Shown: one piece after another, positions 1 to 6,779 of the stretch
Numbering within the stretch: the first letter of the stretch is position 1
Layout of the letters: each line of letters begins with the position of its first letter
NCBI GenBank assembly: GCA_964644025.1
Contig: CAZXVW010000069.1
Coordinates: 1 to 18,453 of the forward strand
From: CAZXVW01 sp964644025
GTDB lineage: Bacteria; Acidobacteriota; Terriglobia; Bryobacterales; Bryobacteraceae
DNA length: 18,453 bases
Direction of reading: 5' to 3'
Notes under the pieces: generated by a model
Database searches by the model: none
What the model was told of the DNA's origin: nothing
What the model saw: only the letters and a program-made list of their open reading frames with translations
Translations under genes and position numbers: made by a program

Positions 1-43
1 CTGTGTCCACTCCGCTTCGCTTCGGGACACAGGGGACAGTCCC
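1..43. repeat. GGGACAG-core palindromic repeat beyond the topA 3' end
   Basis: CTGTGTCC at 1-8 is the exact reverse complement of GGACACAG at 25-32, giving an 8-bp stem around a 16-nt loop. It is followed at once by the odd palindrome GGGACAGTCCC at 33-43. The block lies 43 bp past the topA stop codon and may be cut by the left edge of the window. There is no T-run on either side, so it is not a standard intrinsic terminator, although it could still end or protect the topA transcript. GGGGACAG at 32-39 recurs as the end of the repeat copy at 10714. It looks like a dispersed REP-type element. That reading is inference. Confidence 0.5.
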
Positions 44-85
44 GGACGTTGGTGGCCGGGGGTCGGCCGCGGGCAAGACGATGAG

Positions 86-2521
86 CTACTTGGTTCCGGT
101 CTTTGCCGCTTCCACGGGCCGTTCGTAGTCACATTCTTCGTTCGGGCATTGCAGCACCGGTCCCGATTTCCGCCATTTTTCGAGCAAATAATTACTGCCG
201 CATTGCGGACATTTTTCCGCCACGGGTCTGTTCCAGGAGACGAAGTCACAATCCGGGTAGCGGTTGCAACCGTAGAAGGTACGCCCGCGCCTGGTGCGGC
301 GTTGGACGAGTTCCCCCTCGGAACATTTCGGGCAAGGAACGCCGATGGTGTTCTGCTTTATGTAGCGGCACTGCGGGTAATTGCTGCAAGCGGTGAACTC
401 CCCGAAACGCCCCTGTTTGACAACGAGCTGGCTGCCGCACTTCGGGCACGTTTCCTCCAGCGGCACGTCGGGCTTTTTCTGGCGGTGATTCAGCGGCTTG
501 GTGGTCTTGCAGTCCGGATAGCCGGAGCAGGCGTAGAATTGGCCAAACCGGCCCTTCTTCAGGACCATCGGGCGCCCGCAATTCGGGCAATACTCCTCGC
601 CCTGGTCGCCGAGCGCCGCTCCTTCCTCCTCGCCGGCCTCGACGGCGATCTCGCGGGTGTTGGTGCATTCCGGATACCCGGAGCAGGCCAGGAAGCGTCC
701 ATGGCGTCCCCACTTGATGACCATGGGCCGGCCACACTTTTCGCACTTCTGATCGGTGGGCTCCTCCATGCGCTTGATGTCGGTCATCTCGGTTTCGGCG
801 CGCATGAGGTCGACTTTGAACTTGTCGTAGAAGGCGGCCATGGCCGTGCGCCAGTCGCGGCGACCCTCCTCGATCTCGTCGAGCTGCTCTTCCATCCGGG
901 CCGTGTAGTTGACGTCGAAGATATCGCCGAAGCTTTGCAAGAGCAAGTCGGTAACCACGGTGCCGAGTTCGGTGGGATAGAAACGGCCACCCTTCTTGGT
1001 GACGTACTCGCGATCCTGGATGGTGGAAAGAATTGAAGCGTAGGTGGAAGGTCTTCCGACGCCGTCGGCTTCGAGTTCCTTGACCAGGGTCGCTTCCGTG
1101 TAGCGGGGCGGCGGCTCGGTGAAGTGCTGCTCAGGTTTCAGGGATTTGAATTTGAGTCTCTCGCCCTCGACGACGACTGGGAGCTTACGTTTGAGCTCTT
1201 CGGCCTCCTCGTCCTTCTGATCTTTTCCTTCCTCATAGATCGCAAGGAAACCGTCGAACTTGGGTGTCGAACCGGTGGCGCGGAACAAGTATTCGGCGCC
1301 ATCCTTGCCCCTGGCGGCCACTTCGATGGTGGTCTGGTCGAACAGGGCCGGCATCATCTGGGAGGCGACGAAACGTCTCCAGATAAGCCGGTAAAGCTTG
1401 AGCTGGTCCTCGGCGAGGTAGGGAGCGACCTCATCCGGCGTATTGAGCACGGAGGTGGGTCGAATGGCTTCGTGGGCATCCTGGGCGCCCTTCTTGCTCC
1501 GGTAGACGACGGGCGAGGGGGGCAGATATTTCTCGCCGTACCGCTTCCGGATCAGATCGCGCACCTCCGCCACCGCCTCGTTGGCCACCCTGGTCGAGTC
1601 GGTGCGCATGTACGTGATCAGCCCCACGAGGCCTTGCCGGCCGAGTTCCACACCCTCGTAGAGCTGTTGCGCGAGAGCCATGGTGCGTTTCACCGAAAAG
1701 CGGAGTTTCCGGGAGGACTCCTGCTGCAGCGTCGAGGTGATGAACGGCGGCACCGGATTGCGCCTTTTCTCGCGGGTGGCAACGGAGTGAACCGTGTAGG
1801 ACACGCCGTCCAGGGCTGCCACGAGCTTACCGGCTGTTTTCTGGTCGGGAATTTCCGGAGCCTTATCGTTGCGCTTGACCAGGCGCGCGGTCAGCAACGG
1901 GGGCTTGCCGGCCTTGAGGTTGACATCGATGGTCCAGTATTCCCTCTTCTGAAAGGCCTGAATTTCGCGTTCCCGGTCCACAATGAGGCGCAAGGCCACT
2001 GTTTGGACGCGGCCGGCGGACAGGCCGCGGCGCACCTTGTCCCACAGCAGGGGCGAGATCTTGTAGCCCACCAGGCGATCGAGCACGCGCCGCGCCTGCT
2101 GAGCATCGACTAGGTGGGTGTTGACGAAACCCGGCCGGCGGAAAGCCTCGCGGATGGCCTTCGCGGTGATTTCATTGAACATCACCCGGTAGATCTTCGG
2201 GCCCGTCTTCTTCTTGCTATTGCCTTGCAGCTCCTCGGCCAGGTGATAGCAAATCGCCTCGCCTTCCCGGTCCGGGTCAGCGGCCAGGTAGACGGCTTCG
2301 GCGCTGCGGGCGGCCTTCTTCAGCCCCTGGATCAGCTTCTTCTTTCCCTCGATGATTTCGTAGCGGGTCTCGAAGTTACGATCCACGTCGACCGCGAGGT
2401 CTCTTTTGGGCAAGTCCTTAACGTGGCCGAGCGAAGCCTTGACGGTGTACTGCTTCCCCAAGTATCTACCGATTGTTTTCGCCTTCGCCGGCGACTCGAC
2501 GATGACGAGAGATTTAGCCAT
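86..2521 (-). CDS. topA: DNA topoisomerase I (type IA)
   Basis: This enzyme relaxes negatively supercoiled DNA by transient single-strand cleavage in the cytoplasm. The 811-residue product opens with the canonical AKSLVIVESPAKAKTI motif. The Toprim metal-binding DPDREGE is at residues 82-88, and the catalytic tyrosine is Tyr304 in GLITYMRTDST. The C-terminus carries five four-cysteine zinc-ribbon modules, starting near residues 593, 645, 692, 730 and 771, which bind single-stranded DNA. E. coli TopA is of similar size (865 aa) but has three classical zinc ribbons. The ATG at 2519-2521 is fixed by homology of the first residues. An AGGAGG lies 17 nt upstream (2539-2544), too far for usual spacing, and directly abuts another out-of-frame ATG. 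The gene lies downstream of dprA in the same orientation, a common pairing, with a 246-bp gap. Confidence 0.98.
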   Translation of the reverse strand: MAKSLVIVESPAKAKTIGRYLGKQYTVKASLGHVKDLPKRDLAVDVDRNFETRYEIIEGKKKLIQGLKKAARSAEAVYLAADPDREGEAICYHLAEELQGNSKKKTGPKIYRVMFNEITAKAIREAFRRPGFVNTHLVDAQQARRVLDRLVGYKISPLLWDKVRRGLSAGRVQTVALRLIVDREREIQAFQKREYWTIDVNLKAGKPPLLTARLVKRNDKAPEIPDQKTAGKLVAALDGVSYTVHSVATREKRRNPVPPFITSTLQQESSRKLRFSVKRTMALAQQLYEGVELGRQGLVGLITYMRTDSTRVANEAVAEVRDLIRKRYGEKYLPPSPVVYRSKKGAQDAHEAIRPTSVLNTPDEVAPYLAEDQLKLYRLIWRRFVASQMMPALFDQTTIEVAARGKDGAEYLFRATGSTPKFDGFLAIYEEGKDQKDEEAEELKRKLPVVVEGERLKFKSLKPEQHFTEPPPRYTEATLVKELEADGVGRPSTYASILSTIQDREYVTKKGGRFYPTELGTVVTDLLLQSFGDIFDVNYTARMEEQLDEIEEGRRDWRTAMAAFYDKFKVDLMRAETEMTDIKRMEEPTDQKCEKCGRPMVIKWGRHGRFLACSGYPECTNTREIAVEAGEEEGAALGDQGEEYCPNCGRPMVLKKGRFGQFYACSGYPDCKTTKPLNHRQKKPDVPLEETCPKCGSQLVVKQGRFGEFTACSNYPQCRYIKQNTIGVPCPKCSEGELVQRRTRRGRTFYGCNRYPDCDFVSWNRPVAEKCPQCGSNYLLEKWRKSGPVLQCPNEECDYERPVEAAKTGTK

Positions 2522-2767
2522 GAGAAGATTCCGATCATCCTCCTGCTGAGATAAAGCTACGGAAGCACCGCGCAGGCCGGCAGCCTAAACTGTCACACTA
2601 TCGCCTCGCCGGGCGTCCCTGCCGTGCCAGGTGCGTTCCGGGATGTGGCGATCCCGACTTGGGTCAGGCTGAAGCCGGCGCTGCGGCCGCGCCGCGCATC
2701 ATAGCCCCCGTTGCTCTCCCGGCGGAGCGCTTTCCGTCCGGAGACGGTCACGTTCCACCAGGGCTTC
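2522..2767. other. dprA-topA intergenic region with one small hairpin
   Basis: No gene is supported in these 246 bp. The only clear structure is a perfect inverted repeat, CGGGAT at 2639-2644 and ATCCCG at 2651-2656, with a 6-nt loop, lying 112 nt past the dprA stop codon. There is no T-run on either side of it, so an intrinsic terminator is weak. The topA promoter, if separate, should lie here, but I could not find convincing -35 and -10 boxes. Confidence 0.4.
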
Positions 2768-3973
2768 TCACCACACTTTAACAAAATTCTTGCCGGGGAG
2801 TTGCCGAACCAGCCCGAGCATCTCGAGTTCGAAGAGCGCGGCGACGATTTCCGACGAGGAATAATTGTCCACCTTTTCCAGGACTTCGTCAAGCTGGGTG
2901 GCGCGGTCCGCGGCCAGCAGATTCAGAATTTCCCGGGCCGCGGCGTTCATCGGCCCCATGGGTAGAGATGCTTGTTCGGGCCGGGAGGTTCCACCGCCGG
3001 CACAGGAAGATTGACTGGAGGGAACCCCGGCCTTGCTGTTTTCGACCAACCGGCGGCGGACCGGCGGAGGCAACTCGACGATGATGTCGTTCCATTCCTG
3101 GACCAGTTTGGCGCCCTGCTTGATGAGCAGGTTCGGCCCCCAGCTCATCCGGGAAGTGATGTTGCCGGGGACGGCGAAGACCTCGCGCCCTTGTTCCATG
3201 GCCAGCTTGGCGGTGATCGAGGAGCCGCTGTACTGGGCGCCCTCGACCACCAGGACGCCGACGCTCATCCCGCTGATGATGCGGTTACGAACAGGAAAAT
3301 TCTGCGGGTAGGCGGGAGTGCCCATGGGAAACTCAGAGATCAGCAAGCCGCGTCCGCTCAGCTCCGAGGCGAGCCGGCGGTTCTCGGCCGGGTAGATCTG
3401 ATCCACGCCGCAGCCGAAAACCGCGATCGTGTTGCCTCCGGCAGCCAGGGCCGCGCGGTGAGCTGCCGTGTCGATTCCCCGGGCCATGCCGCTGACGATG
3501 GTCAGGTGTGCCCGGGCGAGGTCGCCCGCCAGCCGCTCGCAAACCGCTTGCCCATAGGGGGTGGCGCGCCGGGTGCCGACGATGCCGAGCATGGTCGAGC
3601 CGAGCAGCTCCACCCGCCCAAGGGCGAACAAGAGGATCGGCGGGTCCGGGATTTCTCGCAGCAGCGGCGGATAGCGGGGATCCTGGATCGGGACAAGGGC
3701 GGCCCCGGCGGCGAGCATCTTTTCGTGCTGGAGCACGGCGTCGTCGAACGAACAGCCGCTGGCAATGCTCTGGGCGAGATTTCCGGGCAACCCCGCGGCT
3801 TCCAGTTCGGTGCGGGAGGCCCGGAAGACGGCCCTGGGAGTCCGGAACCTTTCGATCAGACGCGCGGCCCGCGCCGTTCCGAGCCCGGGAACCAGCCGCA
3901 GAGCCAGCCAGTGAAGTTCCTCGTCGCGGTCCAGGGCTGGCGTCAGCGCGGCGGCTGCAGCGGGGTTTTCCAT
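2768..3973 (-). CDS. dprA: DNA-processing protein DprA (Smf)
   Basis: DprA binds incoming single-stranded DNA during natural transformation and loads RecA onto it. From the chosen ATG the product is 401 residues. An N-terminal helix-hairpin-helix/SAM-like segment (LALRLVPGLGTARAARLIERF) comes first. The Rossmann-type DprA core follows, with GIVGTRRATPYG, TIVSGMARGIDTAAHRAAL, FGCGVDQIYPAEN, ISEFPMGTP, FPVRNRIISG and AVPGNITS, all hallmarks of the family. A low-complexity linker of about 30 residues leads to a C-terminal winged-helix domain (TQLDEVLEKVDNYSSSEIVAALFELEMLGLV). The frame stays open upstream to a TTG at 4045, but the added 24 residues are not family-like, so the ATG at 3971-3973 is preferred. 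It has no strong Shine-Dalgarno site. The gene precedes topA in the same orientation. Confidence 0.96.
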   Translation of the reverse strand: MENPAAAAALTPALDRDEELHWLALRLVPGLGTARAARLIERFRTPRAVFRASRTELEAAGLPGNLAQSIASGCSFDDAVLQHEKMLAAGAALVPIQDPRYPPLLREIPDPPILLFALGRVELLGSTMLGIVGTRRATPYGQAVCERLAGDLARAHLTIVSGMARGIDTAAHRAALAAGGNTIAVFGCGVDQIYPAENRRLASELSGRGLLISEFPMGTPAYPQNFPVRNRIISGMSVGVLVVEGAQYSGSSITAKLAMEQGREVFAVPGNITSRMSWGPNLLIKQGAKLVQEWNDIIVELPPPVRRRLVENSKAGVPSSQSSCAGGGTSRPEQASLPMGPMNAAAREILNLLAADRATQLDEVLEKVDNYSSSEIVAALFELEMLGLVRQLPGKNFVKVW

Positions 3974-4092
3974 GTGCGGAAGTTGCTCCACCAAAACAGG
4001 TGGCGTGAGAGCAGACGAAATCTCACCCGGGCGTCGGGGCGTCAACCCGGAGCAGGGATGAGCTGTACGGCTGCCGGGCCTTTGCGCTCTCT

Positions 4093-4692
4093 TTATGATG
4101 GCGGAGGCACCAGCAGCCGGGACGCCAGAGTGAATACCAGGCGTGATTCAGCGGGAATCAAGACCTCATTGCCGGGTTGCGGTTCAACCGGCGGAGCGGT
4201 CTTGTCCGCTCCGGCGTGCTTCTCACCGGTCAGGTTCTGAATAGTTTGCTTCAGGTCCGTGGTGGTGGCGGGTGGAGCGCCGGAACTGGCGGGCGGTTTT
4301 GCGTCCCGGGGGATCGGGTTGGTCTCCAATGGCAACACCTGCCCGTTCGGCAGGTGGAGAGCGGTCAGGCGGAGGAAAATGCGGGTCGGGCCATCCTTGC
4401 TTCGGTCGATTTTGCTCACCACCCCATCGACCCTCGCGCCCAGTGGCACAAAGATCACGCGGTCCCGGCTGAGTGGCGCACCAAGCGTCGCCGTGAAGGA
4501 ATCCCCTTCGTGATGGGTTTCGGTGGAAACCACGGTGTCGGTGCTTACCGACAAGGTTGCACCCCGGGGAACGATCAAGCCGCCGTCAGCAGCCGGGCGG
4601 CCGCAATGGACCAGCAGCGCCGGCAACAGCAGCAGGCAGGCAATTCCCCTGCAGATCCAACAGACCCATTTGATAGGAGAGCTCTTCACCAC
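4093..4692 (-). CDS. small secreted protein of unknown function
   Basis: This 199-residue product starts at a GTG, with a second GTG next to it. It begins with a basic N-terminus and a hydrophobic stretch (GIACLLLLPALLV), so it is probably exported. The cysteine in LLVHCG follows a histidine, which makes a poor lipobox. The mature part has the pattern IVPRGATLSVSTDTVVSTET, GDSFTATLGAPL and IFVPLGARVDGVV, a beta-rich layout that I associate with secreted acidobacterial proteins of undefined role. A Pro/Ala-rich segment follows, and then a final stretch (VLIPAESRLVFTLASRLLVPPP) that seems to repeat the 'VP-x-G/E-(S/T)-x-L-x(F/V)' theme. It lies between the peptidase pair and dprA in the same orientation, 108 bp and 119 bp away. 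A TATAAT box ends only 3 nt before the start codon, so a leaderless transcript is possible. Function is unassigned. Confidence 0.75.
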   Translation of the reverse strand: MVKSSPIKWVCWICRGIACLLLLPALLVHCGRPAADGGLIVPRGATLSVSTDTVVSTETHHEGDSFTATLGAPLSRDRVIFVPLGARVDGVVSKIDRSKDGPTRIFLRLTALHLPNGQVLPLETNPIPRDAKPPASSGAPPATTTDLKQTIQNLTGEKHAGADKTAPPVEPQPGNEVLIPAESRLVFTLASRLLVPPPS

Positions 4693-4695
4693 AAG

Positions 4696-4701
4696 ATTAT
4701 A
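4696..4701 (-). promoter_or_regulatory. possible -10 box (TATAAT) abutting the 199-aa gene
   Basis: The minus strand reads TATAAT here, a perfect sigma-70 type -10 hexamer in an otherwise GC-rich gap. Only three bases separate it from the GTG at 4692. With usual spacing, transcription would begin at about the tandem GTG codons, giving a leaderless message. The hexamer 17 bp upstream (CCAAAC) does not resemble TTGACA, so the call is weak. Confidence 0.3.
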
Positions 4702-4800
4702 AGCAACACAGGCGCATGGTTTGGCGGGCGCCGGGCCGAGGAGAACCAGTGATGGTCCGGTTCGTTCCTCTGGCGCTTTTGTCCGTGCGGCAGCGGCTGC

Positions 4801-6768
4801 TCAGCGGAGGTGCTCTTCCACCCAGGCCAGGTGCCGTCGCATGATGTCGAGGACAAACTTGGGCTCGCGTGGTCCGTGTTCGGTGCGGGGATACGTCACC
4901 ATTTTCACCGGGACGCCCCGCCGTTTCAGGGCGCGGTAGAACTCGTAACCTTGGGTAGTGGGCACGCGGGGATCCTTGGCCCCGTGAAGGATCAGGGTCG
5001 GCGTGGTGACGGCGGCCACGTGGGTCAGGGGCGACCGCTCCACGTACAGGTCGAAGCGTTCCCACCAGGGGCCGTTGAAGTAGTCGCTGAGCACGGTCGG
5101 AATATCATTGGTGCCCCACATGCTGACCGTGTCGGTGATGCCGGCGCCAATGGCAGCGGCGCGGAAACGCCGGGTTTGCGTAATCACCCAGGAGGTCATG
5201 TAGCCGCCGTAGCTCCATCCCATTACCGCGAGGCGATCCGGATCGGCGATGCCCATTTCGATGACGTGGTCGACGCCGGTCATCAGGTCCTGGTAATCCA
5301 TGCCGCCCCAGTCACCCCGGACGGCGGCCCGGAACTGGCGGCCATAGCCGGCCGAGCCGCGCGGGTTCACTCGCAACACGGCGTAACCTTTCGCGGCGAA
5401 GACGGCCAGCGGATAGAGGCTGGGTCCGCCAATGAAAGACTCCGTGAACACGCCCGAGGGGCCGCCGTGGATGTTCAGCACCAGCGGGACGCGCCGGCCG
5501 TTTTCATAGCCGGGCGGGAGCGTGAGCAGACCCTCGATTTCCTGCCCGTCTTTCGAGTTCCATTTCACTACGCGGGTTTCACCGAGTGGCGGAAGCTGGC
5601 GGCCGGCATTGGCGCGGCTGACGCGGCGGGGGGCGCCGGCGGCGAGCGAAAGAACATAGGCTTCCGGAGGATCGACGGGACTTTCCTGCGCAAAGCCAAG
5701 GCAGGTGCCAGTAGCGTTCAGGAAGGCGCCGCGGCCGAGCGTGCCGGAAGCCGGCCGGTAGACGATCTCGGGGGAGCCGTTCAAGGGCATGGCGTAGATT
5801 GCCGCGCGCGTGTGCCGCGGCTCGGCGTAGAAGAGCCGGCGGGAGTCGGGCGACCAGCCGATCAGGCTCGGGTTTTCCTCGAAGGTGGCGGGAAGCCGGC
5901 GGCGGCCGCCGTCGCGCCCGAGCAGCACGATGCGCTCGCCGTCCATATCGCTGGCCCGGTTTCCCAGCGTTTCCACGTAGGCCAGGTAGCGGCCGTCGGG
6001 AGAGTAGCGGGGTGCGTGTTCGTTGGCCGCAGTGCGCGCCACCGGCCGCACTTCGCCGCTCTCCACGACCACTTCGGAAATGTCGGTGCGGCTGCCGAAA
6101 TCCAGGGCCGGGGACGGCCGATGTTCGAAAGCGATGAGGCGGCCGTCTGGAGACCAGCGGAATGAGCCGACATGGTAGTTCGCCGTGAATAATTTTCGGG
6201 GAGGATTCCGTCGCGCCGTTTCCGGGTCCGATGAGATCACCCATAAGCGATGGTTCGGCGGGTTAGCGTCCACCACGAAGAAATCGAGTTTTGCCTTCTT
6301 TGCCTTCTCCCGCTCGGCGTCGGGCCGGCGTCCGGTGAAGGCGATCCATTTCCCGTCCGGAGACAGCCGGTAGGCGCCCAGGGCGCCTTTCCATTCCAGG
6401 ATTCGCACTGCCTCGCCGCCGGCCACCGCGATGCGGTACAGGCCCGGGTTCCCCGAACGGCGCGAAGAGAAATAGACGTAACGGCCGTCGGGGGAAAACC
6501 AGGGATTCGTGGCGCTTTTCTCGCCCCGGGTAAGCTGCACCACCCGCGAAGTCCCCGCCGGAGCCAGGAATACATGCGTCAGATTGACGCTTTTTTCCTT
6601 GGCGATGACGGCACGGGTTTGCGTCCATACCGCCGCGCGGCCGTCGGGAGAAGGAAGCGCCGCACTCACGCGCTGGATTTTCATGGAAAGCTCGGGCGTC
6701 CATTGCGGGGGCGCGCCCGCAGCCCACGCGGTTGTCAAAATGGTCAGGATCAGCGCTGTCCGTTTCAT
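4801..6768 (-). CDS. secreted S9 family prolyl-oligopeptidase-type peptidase (second of pair)
   Basis: This is a serine peptidase of the prolyl oligopeptidase clan (dipeptidyl-peptidase/acylaminoacyl-peptidase type) that likely degrades oligopeptides in the periplasm or outside the cell. The 655-residue product has an N-terminal signal peptide (KRTALILTILTTAWAAGA). A beta-propeller follows, with repeated SPDG strands such as PWFSPDGRYVYFSSRR, YRLSPDGKWIAFTG, FRWSPDGRLIAFE and PRYSPDGRYLAYVE. The C-terminal alpha/beta-hydrolase domain has Ser519 in GWSYGGYM, Asp599 in HGAKDPRVP and His631 in TEHGPREPKF, so the triad is complete. An AGGAGG at 6 nt spacing precedes the ATG. Only 11 nt separate it from the stop codon of the upstream paralogue, which has the same length and the same triad positions, so the two are almost certainly cotranscribed. 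Confidence 0.95.
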   Translation of the reverse strand: MKRTALILTILTTAWAAGAPPQWTPELSMKIQRVSAALPSPDGRAAVWTQTRAVIAKEKSVNLTHVFLAPAGTSRVVQLTRGEKSATNPWFSPDGRYVYFSSRRSGNPGLYRIAVAGGEAVRILEWKGALGAYRLSPDGKWIAFTGRRPDAEREKAKKAKLDFFVVDANPPNHRLWVISSDPETARRNPPRKLFTANYHVGSFRWSPDGRLIAFEHRPSPALDFGSRTDISEVVVESGEVRPVARTAANEHAPRYSPDGRYLAYVETLGNRASDMDGERIVLLGRDGGRRRLPATFEENPSLIGWSPDSRRLFYAEPRHTRAAIYAMPLNGSPEIVYRPASGTLGRGAFLNATGTCLGFAQESPVDPPEAYVLSLAAGAPRRVSRANAGRQLPPLGETRVVKWNSKDGQEIEGLLTLPPGYENGRRVPLVLNIHGGPSGVFTESFIGGPSLYPLAVFAAKGYAVLRVNPRGSAGYGRQFRAAVRGDWGGMDYQDLMTGVDHVIEMGIADPDRLAVMGWSYGGYMTSWVITQTRRFRAAAIGAGITDTVSMWGTNDIPTVLSDYFNGPWWERFDLYVERSPLTHVAAVTTPTLILHGAKDPRVPTTQGYEFYRALKRRGVPVKMVTYPRTEHGPREPKFVLDIMRRHLAWVEEHLR

Positions 6769-6779
6769 TGTGTTCCTCC

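Noticed and set aside
149..2554. Several long plus-strand frames (149-1036, 1124-2113, 2114-2554) opposite topA
   Set aside because: topA is unambiguous on the minus strand, and these frames show no conserved motif.
2639..2656. CGGGAT/ATCCCG hairpin as an intrinsic terminator for dprA
   Set aside because: It lacks a T-run after the stem on either strand and lies 112 nt past the stop codon. It is kept only as a small inverted repeat.
2972..4240. A 422-codon plus-strand frame opposite dprA
   Set aside because: It lies antisense to a complete DprA with clear motifs and runs on into the neighbouring gene, so it is a composition artefact.
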